DNA of 61,217 nucleotides, from positions 1 to 61,217 of the forward strand of contig JAQTOX010000002.1 of the NCBI GenBank assembly GCA_028713055.1. The letters run 5' to 3'. Origin of the DNA: Methylococcales bacterium. Lineage in GTDB: Bacteria; Pseudomonadota; Gammaproteobacteria; Methylococcales; Methylomonadaceae. Positions 31,186 to 40,963 of the stretch are shown here, piece by piece. Made by a program: the position numbers and the translations under genes. Position 1 is the first letter of the stretch. Each line of letters begins with the position of its first letter. The notes under the pieces were generated by a model. It searched no databases. It had not been told where the DNA came from and saw only the letters and a list, made by a program, of their open reading frames with translations.

Positions 31186-32225
31186 AAATCGCTCATATCA
31201 ATTTAGCAAAAGGTTTGCGCGGTGGTGAAAATCAGACCTTGGCGATTATCGAAGGTCTAACTTGTTTTGACGTTGAGCAAACGTTGGTTTGCCGTAAAAA
31301 TAGTCCACTTGAACAACAAGCCACAAAACTCAACATTTTTGTTATTGCGATTCAAAAGCCATTTTTGCTGAACGTAAAAAAATTAAAATCGTTCGATTTA
31401 TTTCATGTTCACGAAGGGCGCAGTATTTATTTTGCGTTAGCGGCACATTTTTTATTTCAAAAGCCATATTTAGTCACACGTCGTGTTTTGAATAAACCGC
31501 ATGAAAAATGGCTCACAAAATTAGCGTATAAAAAAGCCGCGCTGATTGTTTCAATTTCCAAAAAAATTGATGCTGTGATGCGTGAGTTTTGTCCAACTCA
31601 GCAATTTAAAATGATTCCTGATATTGCTCGTAGGCTTGAATGCAATTCTCAAGAAGTCGCCAATTTAAAAGTACCATTCGAGGGTAAACTTATTATCGGT
31701 CACGTTGGCGCGTTAGATGATTCGATAAAAAATCAGTCGTTAATTTTGAAAGCCGCAAACCAATTACGCGAACATGAAAACATTGTTTTTATGTTGTTAG
31801 GTGTGGGCAAAGATGAAGCACAACTAAAAAATTTAGTCACCGAATTGAATTTAAAAAATGTCATGTTTGAAGGATTTAAAACCAACATTGCCGACTATTT
31901 CGCGCTATTTGATATTTTTGTTTATCCATCCAAAGAAGAAGGTTTAGGCTCGGCGATTTTGGAAGCGTTTCATTTTAAAAAACCTGTGATTGCTGCGAAT
32001 GTTGGCGGTATTCCTGATATTTTGGGCGATAACGACTATGGGTTGCTCATCAATCCGTTCGATACTGATGAATTGAGTAATGCAATTATGAAGTTGTATC
32101 AAAACGTAGCCTTGCGAAATCACTACGCCGAAGCGGGTTTTAAACGAAAAGATGCCTTTAGTTCCGATAAAATTTGCCGCGATTATCACCAGCTTTATCA
32201 ACAAATTCTTAACATTCATGCCTAA
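31176..32225 (+). CDS. Glycosyltransferase family 4
   Basis: IAHINLAKGLRGGENQTLAIIEGL...IIGHVGALDDSIKNQSLILKAANQL...VYPSKEEGLGSAILEAFHFKKPVIAANVGGIPDIL. Confidence 0.9.
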   Translation: MPLKIAHINLAKGLRGGENQTLAIIEGLTCFDVEQTLVCRKNSPLEQQATKLNIFVIAIQKPFLLNVKKLKSFDLFHVHEGRSIYFALAAHFLFQKPYLVTRRVLNKPHEKWLTKLAYKKAALIVSISKKIDAVMREFCPTQQFKMIPDIARRLECNSQEVANLKVPFEGKLIIGHVGALDDSIKNQSLILKAANQLREHENIVFMLLGVGKDEAQLKNLVTELNLKNVMFEGFKTNIADYFALFDIFVYPSKEEGLGSAILEAFHFKKPVIAANVGGIPDILGDNDYGLLINPFDTDELSNAIMKLYQNVALRNHYAEAGFKRKDAFSSDKICRDYHQLYQQILNIHA

Positions 32226-33963
32226 GCAAAAAACCAATTTAGAAATTTACAAACGCCTCATCATTTACGTCAAACCACATCGCCGATTATTTTTCATCAG
32301 TATTGTTGGTTTTTTGGTTTATTCGGCGACGCAACCGTTATTCGCGCAGATGATTCAAGAAATCATCGACACGTTGCAAGCTAAATCACACGAAAAATTG
32401 TATTACTTACCGTTGTTGTTTAGTGGTTTGATTATCGTGCGTGGCATTGGTTCGTATTTTGGTAATTACTTTTTAGCCAAAGTGTCGTCGAATGTAATTC
32501 ATACGTTGCGTTGCGAAATTTTTGAAAAATACACCCAATTGCCCACTGCACATTTTGATTCTAACAATAGCGGCTACATGATTTCACGTATCACCCACAA
32601 CGTGAATCAAGTCGCGCAAGCCACGACTGATGCGGTTCGAAAAGTTGTACAAGAAGGTTTGACGGCATTGGGTTTGCTGGGCTATTTGTTTTATATGGAT
32701 TGGCGGTTGTCACTGATTTTTTTAGTGATTACGCCGATTATTGCGTGGCTGGTGCGCTACGTTAGCAAACGTCTTCGAATGCTCAGTAAAAAAATTCAAG
32801 AATCCATTGGCGACATGACGCATATCACGTCTGAATTGGTGAATGGACATCGTGTGGTTCGCAGTTATGGCGGCGAAGATTATGAACGCCAACGTTTCAT
32901 CGAGAGTAGCGAACCTAACCGTCGGCAATCGTTAAAACTTATCAGCACCTCCGCGATTCATAACCAAATCATGCAGCTGATTATTGCGATTGCGTTAGCT
33001 GTTCTAATGTACGCCGCGTTATTTTTTATGGAACAAGCGAGTGTGGGTTCATTTGTCGGTTATTTAACGGCGGCGTTTTTATTGCCACGTCCGATTCGCC
33101 AACTCAGTGACGCAAACAGCGATATTCAACGTGGAATTGTTGCTGCGGAATCACTTTTTGAAGTGTTAGACGAAGCCGCTGAAATCGACGATGGCGTTTA
33201 TAACGTGCCACGTTGTCGCGGTGATTTGGAATTTAAACACGTTACCTTTTGTTATGACGGCACAGACGAACCCGCTTTGCGCGACATTAGTTTTATAGCC
33301 AAAGCCGGTGAAACCGTTGCGTTAGTGGGGGCATCAGGCGGCGGGAAAAGTACGTTGGTAAATTTGGTTTCACGTTTTTACCGTTATGAGCAGGGCGAAA
33401 TCTTGCTTGATGGTGTGAATATTAACGCTTACCAGTTGAGCAATTTGCGTCATCAAATCGCGTTGGTGAATCAACAAGTGACATTATTCAACGATACGAT
33501 TGCGAACAATATTGCGTATGGCGCGTTAGCCGGCGCAAGTCGTGAAGCCATAACGCAAGCCGCAACCGATGCGTATGCAATCGAATTTATCAACAAATTT
33601 GATGCGGGTTTAGATACTGAAATTGGGGAAAACGGCGTGAAATTATCAGGCGGTCAACGGCAACGTTTAGCGTTAGCGCGAGCATTATTGAAAGACGCGC
33701 CATTATTGATTTTAGATGAGGCAACGTCAGCTTTAGATACTGAATCGGAGCGTTACATTCAAGCGGCGTTACAAAAAGTGATGGGCAATCGCACCACGCT
33801 TGTTATCGCGCATCGGTTATCGACGATTGAAAATGCGGACAAAATTTTGGTGATTGACGCAGGGCGGATTGTTGAAGAAGGCACGCACCGCGAATTATTG
33901 GCTAAAAATGGCGCGTACACTCGTTTGCACGCAATTCAATTTAAAGACCATGAGGAATCATAA
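32218..33963 (+). CDS. msbA: Lipid A export ABC transporter permease/ATPase MsbA
   Basis: ABC exporter fusion; VGASGGGKSTLVNLVSRFY, LSGGQRQRLALARALLKDAPLLILDEATSALD. ATG at 32218 overlaps the upstream GT4 stop. Confidence 0.93.
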   Translation: MPKQKTNLEIYKRLIIYVKPHRRLFFISIVGFLVYSATQPLFAQMIQEIIDTLQAKSHEKLYYLPLLFSGLIIVRGIGSYFGNYFLAKVSSNVIHTLRCEIFEKYTQLPTAHFDSNNSGYMISRITHNVNQVAQATTDAVRKVVQEGLTALGLLGYLFYMDWRLSLIFLVITPIIAWLVRYVSKRLRMLSKKIQESIGDMTHITSELVNGHRVVRSYGGEDYERQRFIESSEPNRRQSLKLISTSAIHNQIMQLIIAIALAVLMYAALFFMEQASVGSFVGYLTAAFLLPRPIRQLSDANSDIQRGIVAAESLFEVLDEAAEIDDGVYNVPRCRGDLEFKHVTFCYDGTDEPALRDISFIAKAGETVALVGASGGGKSTLVNLVSRFYRYEQGEILLDGVNINAYQLSNLRHQIALVNQQVTLFNDTIANNIAYGALAGASREAITQAATDAYAIEFINKFDAGLDTEIGENGVKLSGGQRQRLALARALLKDAPLLILDEATSALDTESERYIQAALQKVMGNRTTLVIAHRLSTIENADKILVIDAGRIVEEGTHRELLAKNGAYTRLHAIQFKDHEES

Positions 33964-34685
33964 TGGATAAAACGCACGCAACTCGTCTAATCGTCTTAGA
34001 TACCGAAACCACAGGATTAAGCACGCAAGACGGCAACCGGATTATCGAAATTGGTTGTGTGGAATTGATTGACCGCCGATTAACAGGCAATAATTTTCAC
34101 GTTTATATCAATCCAGAGCGCGACAGTGAAGAAGGTGCGCTCAGAGTTCACGGATTAACGACCGCATTTTTAGCAGACAAACCTAAATTTGCCGATGTGG
34201 CGACTGCTTTTATCGATTACATTAAAGACAGTGAATTAGTGATTCACAACGCGCCTTTTGACGTGGGATTTTTGAATTATGAATTGGCGCGATTACCAAA
34301 TGGGCAGACGATTGAAGCACTTTGTCCCGTTTTCGATACGCTTGCTGATGCCAAAAAACGTTATCCTGCCCAACGCAATAATTTAGATGCGCTATGCAAA
34401 CGGTATGGCGTAGATAATACGCATCGTGAATTGCATGGCGCGTTACTTGACGCGCAGATTCTCGCCGATGTTTTTTTATTGATGACGGGCGGGCAATTTT
34501 CGTTAATGCAAGAAAGCCGTGCTGAAACCGCTGCTGCCGAAATAGCTAACGCAACGCCTGTAATACGCATTTTAGCCAATCGTCCGCCATTGCTGATTTT
34601 GCGTTGCACCGATGAAGAATTACACGCCCACGAAGCCCGTTTAGACACCATTAAAGAGTGTTTGTGGCGACAAGAATTAACCTAA
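33963..34685 (+). CDS. dnaQ: DNA polymerase III epsilon subunit (3'-5' exonuclease)
   Basis: [46 protein letters not shown]...[25 protein letters not shown]. Confidence 0.95.
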   Translation: MDKTHATRLIVLDTETTGLSTQDGNRIIEIGCVELIDRRLTGNNFHVYINPERDSEEGALRVHGLTTAFLADKPKFADVATAFIDYIKDSELVIHNAPFDVGFLNYELARLPNGQTIEALCPVFDTLADAKKRYPAQRNNLDALCKRYGVDNTHRELHGALLDAQILADVFLLMTGGQFSLMQESRAETAAAEIANATPVIRILANRPPLLILRCTDEELHAHEARLDTIKECLWRQELT

Positions 34686-34713
34686 ATTTTTAACCTTTTA
34701 TGCTGAGCTTTTT

Positions 34714-36288
34714 ATGACAAATATTCATTCAGACAAGATTTTAATTCTCGATTTCGGCTCGCAATATACGCAATTGATTGCACGTCGAATTCGTGAAATC
34801 GGTGTGTATTGCGAAATTTATTCGTGCGAATGCAGCGATGCTGAAATTCAAAATTTTGCGCCAAACGGCATTATTTTATCGGGCAGTCCTGAAAGTGTGA
34901 CCGAAGGTAATACGCCGCGTGCGCCGCAGATTGTTTTTGAATTGGGCATTCCCGTTTTAGGTATTTGCTACGGAATGCAAACCATGACGCAGCAACTCGG
35001 TGGTAAAGTCGAAACTTCTGACCACCGTGAATTTGGTTACGCGCAAATTCGGGCGCGTGGACATTCCAAATTATTGTCGGGTATCGAAGACCATTTATCC
35101 GCCGAAGGGTTTGGCTTGCTGGATGTTTGGATGAGTCATGGCGACCGCGTGGTGGATTTACCCGAAGGGTTTAAATTGATTGCCAGTTCAGACGGTGCGC
35201 CGATTGCAGGTATGGCAAACGAAGACAAAAATTTCTACGCGCTGCAATTTCATCCTGAAGTCACGCACACCAAACAAGGCGGACGGATTTTGTCACGTTT
35301 TGCGTTGGAAATTTGCGGCTGTGCGGCGTTGTGGAATTCGAGCAATATCATCGAAGACAGCATCAAAGCCGTGCGTGAAAAAGTCGGCAATGATGAGGTG
35401 ATTTTAGGTTTATCAGGTGGTGTGGATTCGTCGGTGGTTGCAGCGTTATTGCACAAAGCGATTGGCACGCAACTCACTTGCGTGTTTGTTGATACGGGTT
35501 TATTGCGTCTGCACGAAGGCGACCAAGTGATGGCGATTTTCGCACAGCATTTGGGCGTAAAAGTGATTCGTGTCGATGCGGAAGAACGTTATTTAAACGC
35601 TTTAGCCGGTGAAAACGACCCAGAGAAAAAACGCAAAATTATCGGCAATTTGTTCATTGAAATTTTTGACGAAGAAGCCGCGAAACTCGCAAACGCAAAA
35701 TGGCTCGCGCAAGGCACAATTTATCCTGACGTGATTGAATCGGCTGGCGCGAAAAGTGGCAAAGCGCATCTCATCAAATCGCATCACAACGTCGGTGGTT
35801 TGCCTGAAAATATGAAAATGAAATTGGTCGAACCGTTGCGCGAATTGTTCAAAGACGAAGTACGAAAACTCGGCGTGGAACTCGGTTTGCCTGCGGATAT
35901 GGTTTATCGTCATCCTTTTCCAGGGCCTGGTTTGGGCGTGCGGATTTTGGGCGAAGTGAAAAAAGAATATGCCGATTTGTTACGTCAAGCCGATGCGATT
36001 TTTATCGAAGAACTTTATAAAAATGATTTGTACGACAAAGTGAGCCAAGCGTTTGCAGTGTTTTTGCCTGTGAAATCGGTTGGCGTAATGGGCGACGGGC
36101 GACGTTATGATTATGTGATTGCGATTCGTGCAGTGGAAACTATTGATTTTATGACAGCGCGTTGGGCGCATTTGCCGTATGAATTTTTAGATTTGATTTC
36201 GCGGCGCATTATTAACGAAGTCGCGGGGATTTCGCGGGTCACTTACGATATTTCTGGAAAACCACCTGCTACGATTGAGTGGGAATAA
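34714..36288 (+). CDS. guaA: GMP synthase (glutamine-hydrolysing)
   Basis: [63 protein letters not shown]-terminal PPATIEWE. Confidence 0.99.
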   Translation: MTNIHSDKILILDFGSQYTQLIARRIREIGVYCEIYSCECSDAEIQNFAPNGIILSGSPESVTEGNTPRAPQIVFELGIPVLGICYGMQTMTQQLGGKVETSDHREFGYAQIRARGHSKLLSGIEDHLSAEGFGLLDVWMSHGDRVVDLPEGFKLIASSDGAPIAGMANEDKNFYALQFHPEVTHTKQGGRILSRFALEICGCAALWNSSNIIEDSIKAVREKVGNDEVILGLSGGVDSSVVAALLHKAIGTQLTCVFVDTGLLRLHEGDQVMAIFAQHLGVKVIRVDAEERYLNALAGENDPEKKRKIIGNLFIEIFDEEAAKLANAKWLAQGTIYPDVIESAGAKSGKAHLIKSHHNVGGLPENMKMKLVEPLRELFKDEVRKLGVELGLPADMVYRHPFPGPGLGVRILGEVKKEYADLLRQADAIFIEELYKNDLYDKVSQAFAVFLPVKSVGVMGDGRRYDYVIAIRAVETIDFMTARWAHLPYEFLDLISRRIINEVAGISRVTYDISGKPPATIEWE

Positions 36289-36378
36289 ATTTTTAACAAA
36301 AAATCAAGGACAAACCCCATGTGAATACGCTGTTTGTTGATATGTTCGCACATATAGGTAAAATGTATTCCATTCCAC

Positions 36379-36434
36379 CCCCCAGTTGAGTTCGTTTCAA
36401 AAATGTAACTTATTCACTGAGGGGTTTATTTTTT
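36379..36434 (+). terminator. Candidate guaA terminator (long-loop hairpin)
   Basis: CCCCCCAGT...ACTGAGGGG followed by tttatttttt. Confidence 0.4.
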
Positions 36435-36455
36435 GTGATATTTAACGATTTCAAG

Positions 36456-36980
36456 ATGACGAACAATACACAGCAAAACAACGTTGTTCCTAGTGATACT
36501 GCGGTAATGGTTGAGAAACCTATATCAGTGGATGAGCTAAAAGCAACGATAGATGGGCTTTCAACAAAGTTGCAAGCAACTACTGACTTAACTGATGATT
36601 TAATTAGTGCTTCTGGAAATCTGGTGTCTCATGCCGATACAGCAATATCAATATCAAGTCAGGCGATGGCTCATGCAGATGCTGTACTGACGAATTATTT
36701 TGCTGTATTTTCAATTTTTGTAACGGTTGCAATTGCTATAGCTGGTTGGCTGATAAGTAAATCAAATGAAGAACACATAAAAAAGGCGAGTGATAAAATT
36801 GCCAACGATCTAATGAACAATGACGAATTTGTATCTAGGTTTGCTAGAGAAATGTTAAAAAGTGATGGTCTAATGAACAATTTGAACACAGTAATAGAAT
36901 CGTTAGTTAAAGAACAAGCTGATAAATCCAACAATGTTATAAAAGAAAAATTACATGATTTGGCAGATAACCTAAAGTGA
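36456..36980 (+). CDS. Hypothetical membrane-anchored coiled-coil protein
   Basis: ATG at 36456 (GTG alternative at 36435); helical N-terminus, one hydrophobic segment YFAVFSIFVTVAIAIAGWLI, charged helical C-terminus. Confidence 0.65.
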   Translation: MTNNTQQNNVVPSDTAVMVEKPISVDELKATIDGLSTKLQATTDLTDDLISASGNLVSHADTAISISSQAMAHADAVLTNYFAVFSIFVTVAIAIAGWLISKSNEEHIKKASDKIANDLMNNDEFVSRFAREMLKSDGLMNNLNTVIESLVKEQADKSNNVIKEKLHDLADNLK

Positions 36981-37561
36981 ATAAAATGAACTCAATATTA
37001 GCGTTAAAAGACATTTCAAAAATAGAGCCTTTCGAGCTAATCATAAAGGCAGGAATCACCAAGGCACCAGTTGATGTATTTGCTTTGGCTAATAGCCTTG
37101 ATATTGTCGTTGATACGTCTTTTAGTGTGGAAAAAGACCTATCGTTAGCTGGTGAAATTTATATTGATAAAGAAAATGTAAAGCCTGTTATTTGGGTTAA
37201 TCCATTGGACTATAAAACCAGACAGCGTTTTACAATGGCGCATGAAATTGCTCACTTAGTTAATGACATTATTCCTAATCTTAATCATCCTGACACTATT
37301 GAGCCATTCCTTGATAGTGTAAATAGCTTAAAAAGAGATGGTAGCCAAGATCCAAGAGAATTCAGAGCGAATGAATTTGCAGCACAATTGCTTATGCCAG
37401 TGGATTTCATCATTGATGAAGCCACAAAGATTATCGCTAACTACAAAAAAGAGAATGGCGAAGGGGCAAAGTTACTTAAAGATGAACTTTCGAGTCAATT
37501 AGCTACTATTTTTGAAGTGTCTAAACAAGCTATGACAATCAGACTGTCTCGCTTGTTATAA
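36977..37561 (+). CDS. ImmA/IrrE family metallo-endopeptidase
   Basis: RQRFTMAHEIAHLVND (HExxH), REFRANEFAAQLLMPVDFIIDEA, SKQAMTIRLSRL. GTG start overlaps upstream stop; ATG alternative at 36986. Confidence 0.9.
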   Translation: MNKMNSILALKDISKIEPFELIIKAGITKAPVDVFALANSLDIVVDTSFSVEKDLSLAGEIYIDKENVKPVIWVNPLDYKTRQRFTMAHEIAHLVNDIIPNLNHPDTIEPFLDSVNSLKRDGSQDPREFRANEFAAQLLMPVDFIIDEATKIIANYKKENGEGAKLLKDELSSQLATIFEVSKQAMTIRLSRLL

Positions 37562-37623
37562 GTTGTAAATCTCCATGAGGGAATTGTTTTATTATCTTAT
37601 TGTCATCACATTGTTCAACACCT

Positions 37624-37661
37624 AGCGAACCGTCAGGAACTAATAATCCTGCCGTTTCGCT
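37624..37661. repeat. Long inverted repeat overlapping the cupin gene 3' end
   Basis: AGCGAAcCGtCAGGA actaataa TCCTGcCGtTTCGCT (13 of 15 pairs). Confidence 0.5.
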
Positions 37662-38044
37662 GCACGAAATTCTTGGTCATCCTCAACATCAACATAAACC
37701 TCCTCCGAAAACGGCGGTGTGCAGATAGCTAGAAAAATCAAATCTTCCGTACCAATGTTGATGATGCGTTGACGACACATCGAAGGAATCAACACCACAT
37801 CGCCCACCGTGACATCTTGCGGCGGTAATTCACCAACTTCCATACGTCCTATACCGTTGAGAATGTAATAACGCTCGCTTGTTCCCCGCAATTTATGCCA
37901 ACACGTTGTTACGCCGATTTCAACTCTGATTCTTGCAATTGAAACTTCTGAATCATCTAGCGAGTTTGATAATTCCGTCACGAAACATAACTCTGGTGTA
38001 TAGAATTCGTTGTTGAGATTTTGTCGTTTGATGGCTTCTTTCAC
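37640..38044 (-). CDS. Cupin domain-containing protein
   Basis: TCWHKLRGTSERYYILNGIGRMEVGELPPQDVTVGDVVLIPSMCRQRIINIGTEDLIFLAICTPPF. Confidence 0.88.
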   Translation of the reverse strand: MKEAIKRQNLNNEFYTPELCFVTELSNSLDDSEVSIARIRVEIGVTTCWHKLRGTSERYYILNGIGRMEVGELPPQDVTVGDVVLIPSMCRQRIINIGTEDLIFLAICTPPFSEEVYVDVEDDQEFRAAKRQDY

Positions 38045-38190
38045 TGATAACTCCGCTTTTCCATATTCTTTTTTTCGATGATTTTATCTAAAAATAACAT
38101 TTTTCAAGTCTACAAACTTTTTCTATCATCGCTGCCAACAAACGAGACTTTGTTACTTTTCCTGCAATAACTTTAAACCGGAGTTAACCC

Positions 38191-38397
38191 ATGCAAACAA
38201 CACAAGAAAATTACAATGATTCATTCGGATTATCGGAATTTTTCGATATGTTAAGCGATGAATTTATGAGACAAACAGGATTTGGTGCTTACGCTTACAT
38301 TACGCCCTTAGAAATACATGACGTGTATCAAGAATTCCAAAAAGAGCAAACGCCTATTCGCAATTTTGCTCATGATTATGTGCGTACTCGCGTTTAG
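38191..38397 (+). CDS. Hypothetical small protein (68 aa)
   Basis: ATG preceded by ccggagttaaccc (SD-like GGAG); no family recognised. Confidence 0.5.
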   Translation: MQTTQENYNDSFGLSEFFDMLSDEFMRQTGFGAYAYITPLEIHDVYQEFQKEQTPIRNFAHDYVRTRV

Positions 38398-38403
38398 TCA
38401 AAC

Positions 38404-38456
38404 TCCGAAGCCGCCACTAGAACCGCGCAATAGCGGTTTAGTGGTTGGATAGTTCA
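38404..38456. mobile_element. IS200/IS605-like right-end hairpin without associated transposase (solo end)
   Basis: CGAAGCCGCCACTAGAACCGCGCAATAGCGGTTTAGTGGTTGGATAGTTCAT: stem CCACTA(g)AACCGC/GCGGTTTAGTGG; layout resembles TnpB-element right ends (GAAGCC..CCAC..GTGG..AGTTCA). Inference. Confidence 0.4.
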
Positions 38457-39040
38457 TTCAGTTTATGTCTATGTAACGCCAACCATTGCAATGCAATGAC
38501 TGGAATCGCCGAATCAATTTCATTGCTTTCCACCATGCGATAAGCCTCAGAAAATGGTACCGCACGTACTAAAATATCTTCATGTTCTTCTGCTAAACCG
38601 TGTATGCCCCCGACATTTTCGCTATTTATGAGTCCGCAAAACAACGTAATTTGTTCGGACGAACCACCTGGTGACAAATAAAATGAATTGATACGAATCA
38701 AATCCAAAATTTCACAACCCGCTTCTTCTAAGGATTCACGTCGCGCCACATCTTCAGCGGTTTCGTCGTCTTCTATAACGCCCGCCACAATTTCAATCAA
38801 CCACGGCGTGTTAATTGGATTTTCAGCTGCACCAATTCGAAATTGTTCGATTAAAATAACTTCGTCACGTTTTACATCGTACAACACCACCGCAACACAA
38901 TTGCCCCGTACAAATAATTCGCGCGTGATTTCACCACTCCAACCGCCAGCAAACAACGTGTGTTGCAAACGTTGTTTTTCCATGCGAAAAAAGCCGTGAT
39001 ACACGGTGTCTTGGTTTAGAATTTTCAGGTCTTTTTTCAT
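38438..39040 (-). CDS. nudF: ADP-ribose pyrophosphatase (Nudix)
   Basis: VAVVLYDVKRDEVILIEQFRIGA...PWLIEIVAGVIEDDETAEDVARRESLEEAGCEI (Nudix box). Confidence 0.92.
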   Translation of the reverse strand: MKKDLKILNQDTVYHGFFRMEKQRLQHTLFAGGWSGEITRELFVRGNCVAVVLYDVKRDEVILIEQFRIGAAENPINTPWLIEIVAGVIEDDETAEDVARRESLEEAGCEILDLIRINSFYLSPGGSSEQITLFCGLINSENVGGIHGLAEEHEDILVRAVPFSEAYRMVESNEIDSAIPVIALQWLALHRHKLNELSNH

Positions 39041-39080
39041 GTTATAATTGCGCCAAATCAAGGTTTTAAAGGAAATATAG

Positions 39081-39455
39081 ATGCTGCACGATAGACCAAT
39101 CTCCCCGCATTTACAAATTTACACCCTGCCAATTACAGGAATAATTTCAATCACTCATCGTTTGACGGGCGTATTTTTAGCCGTCGGTTTAATCGGTATC
39201 GTAGTGATGCTGCTGCAAATTCGAAACGGAATGCTGTCTTACCTGCAAATGCAATCGATATTGCAATTCTTACCGATAAAACTGTTAGTTGCAGGCTTTA
39301 TTTACGCGCTCATTTTTCATTTATGTCATGGCATTCGGCATTTAATTTGGGATGTTGGACATAGTTTTTCGCGCGACACGTTGACACGTTATGCACTGAT
39401 GGAAATTTTCGCATCGCTCATTTTAACGGTTATTACGTTAGTGGTGTTGCTATGA
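39081..39455 (+). CDS. sdhC: Succinate dehydrogenase cytochrome b556 subunit
   Basis: RPISPHLQIYTLPITGIISITHRLTGVFLAVGL...LIFHLCHGIRHLIWDVGHSF. Confidence 0.94.
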   Translation: MLHDRPISPHLQIYTLPITGIISITHRLTGVFLAVGLIGIVVMLLQIRNGMLSYLQMQSILQFLPIKLLVAGFIYALIFHLCHGIRHLIWDVGHSFSRDTLTRYALMEIFASLILTVITLVVLL

Positions 39456-39775
39456 AATCAGGCACGCATCATTGGTCGATGCAACGGCTTACCGCAATTT
39501 TATTGATTCCGCTGTCTTATTGGTTACTCACGTTTTTACAGCTTTGCTTGCATGCAAATTATTTTGAAATGACCGAATGGCTGGCGACACCTGTTAATCA
39601 AATTGGGTTAAGCATGTGGTTATTGGTCGTTTGTTATCACGCTGCAATCGGGTTGCAAGTCGTTTTAGAAGATTACGTTTCGCATCGTGGCAAACAATTC
39701 GCTGCCATTTGGACAGTACATTCACTTTTTGCTGGATTGGCGCTTAGTTCAATCGTACTTTTACTTCAGGGATAG
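39452..39775 (+). CDS. sdhD: Succinate dehydrogenase membrane anchor subunit
   Basis: GTHHWSMQRLTAILLIPLSYWLL...YHAAIGLQVVLEDYV; ATGA overlap with sdhC. Confidence 0.9.
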   Translation: MKSGTHHWSMQRLTAILLIPLSYWLLTFLQLCLHANYFEMTEWLATPVNQIGLSMWLLVVCYHAAIGLQVVLEDYVSHRGKQFAAIWTVHSLFAGLALSSIVLLLQG

Positions 39776-39782
39776 AACTTTT

Positions 39783-40922
39783 ATGTTGATGAAAACGCCA
39801 GTTTTTATACTCGACGAGACGCAGCTACTCGCTAACTTAATCACCTTGGCAGAAATTCGGCAAAAATCGGGGTGTAAAGTGCTTTATGCAATGAAAGCTC
39901 TGCCGTGTTCACGAGTGTTAGAAATCGCGAAACCTTTTGTCGATGGTTTTGCAGTAAGTTCGTTATTTGAAGCCCAACTTGCCCAAGAAATTCTAGCCGG
40001 ACAAGGCGAAGTACATTTAACGACACCGGCGTTAATTGCAGATGAATTGTATGAATTAACGACGTTATGCACGCATATCAATTTTAATTCACTGACCCAT
40101 CATGACCGCTACGCCTCGATTGTTCAGATGCAAGCCAAAATGGGTTTGCGCGTAAATCCAAAATTGTCTTTTTTAACGGATGAGCGATTTAATCCGTGTC
40201 GAAAACACTCTAAATTAGGCATTGATATTGATACGTTGTGGCAATCGAATTGTTTGGAATTAGAAGAAGTCAGCGGGTTACATTTCCATACCGTTTTTTC
40301 AGCAACTGATTTCAAGCCATTGCTGCAAACTATCGATAAATTACGTCGTTATTTTGGGCAGCAATTAGAAAAATTACAGTGGCTTAATTTCGGCGGTGGT
40401 TATTTGTTTCATAGTATTTCGGATTATCAGCCGTTTATTGATTTAGTGATTCAATTACGGCGTGAATTGAAAGTGGATATTTATATTGAGTTAGGCAATG
40501 GCATTGTTGGCAATGCAGCTTCGATAGTAGCCAGTGTGATTGATATTTTTGAGAGCGACGGTAAAACGGTGGCTATTTTGGATACGTCTGTGAATCATAA
40601 TCCTGAAGTATTTGAATATCAGCGTTCACCCACTGTTTTGGAAAATGACCCCAAAGGAAATTACGGCGTAATTTTAGCAGGTGGGACGTGTTTAGCGGGT
40701 GATGTATTTGGCGAATATCGTTTTAAACATCCTCTACAATTGGGCGACAAAATTACATTTAAAAACGTCGGTGCATATACGTTAATTAAAGCTAACCGCT
40801 TTAATGGGCATAATTTACCGGATGTTTATTTACAACGCACAAACGGTGAATTGGAATTGCTCAAACAGTACACCTATCAAGATTATCAACAACAGTGGTT
40901 AATGGCTGCAACGCTTGTTTAA
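39783..40922 (+). CDS. nspC: Group IV PLP decarboxylase, carboxynorspermidine decarboxylase-like
   Basis: TPVFILDETQLLANLITLAEIRQKSGCKVLYAMKALPCSRVLEIAKPFVDGFAVSSLFEAQLAQEIL...LNFGGGYLF...LAGGTCLAGDVFGEYRF. Confidence 0.82.
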   Translation: MLMKTPVFILDETQLLANLITLAEIRQKSGCKVLYAMKALPCSRVLEIAKPFVDGFAVSSLFEAQLAQEILAGQGEVHLTTPALIADELYELTTLCTHINFNSLTHHDRYASIVQMQAKMGLRVNPKLSFLTDERFNPCRKHSKLGIDIDTLWQSNCLELEEVSGLHFHTVFSATDFKPLLQTIDKLRRYFGQQLEKLQWLNFGGGYLFHSISDYQPFIDLVIQLRRELKVDIYIELGNGIVGNAASIVASVIDIFESDGKTVAILDTSVNHNPEVFEYQRSPTVLENDPKGNYGVILAGGTCLAGDVFGEYRFKHPLQLGDKITFKNVGAYTLIKANRFNGHNLPDVYLQRTNGELELLKQYTYQDYQQQWLMAATLV

Positions 40923-40963
40923 CAACACTTTTAATACCAAATTTCAACCCACGCATATTTAAA

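Noticed and set aside
36977-37561. Calling the ImmA/IrrE region a prophage or ICE
   Set aside because: No integrase, repressor, structural or mobilisation genes and no flanking att-like direct repeats were seen.
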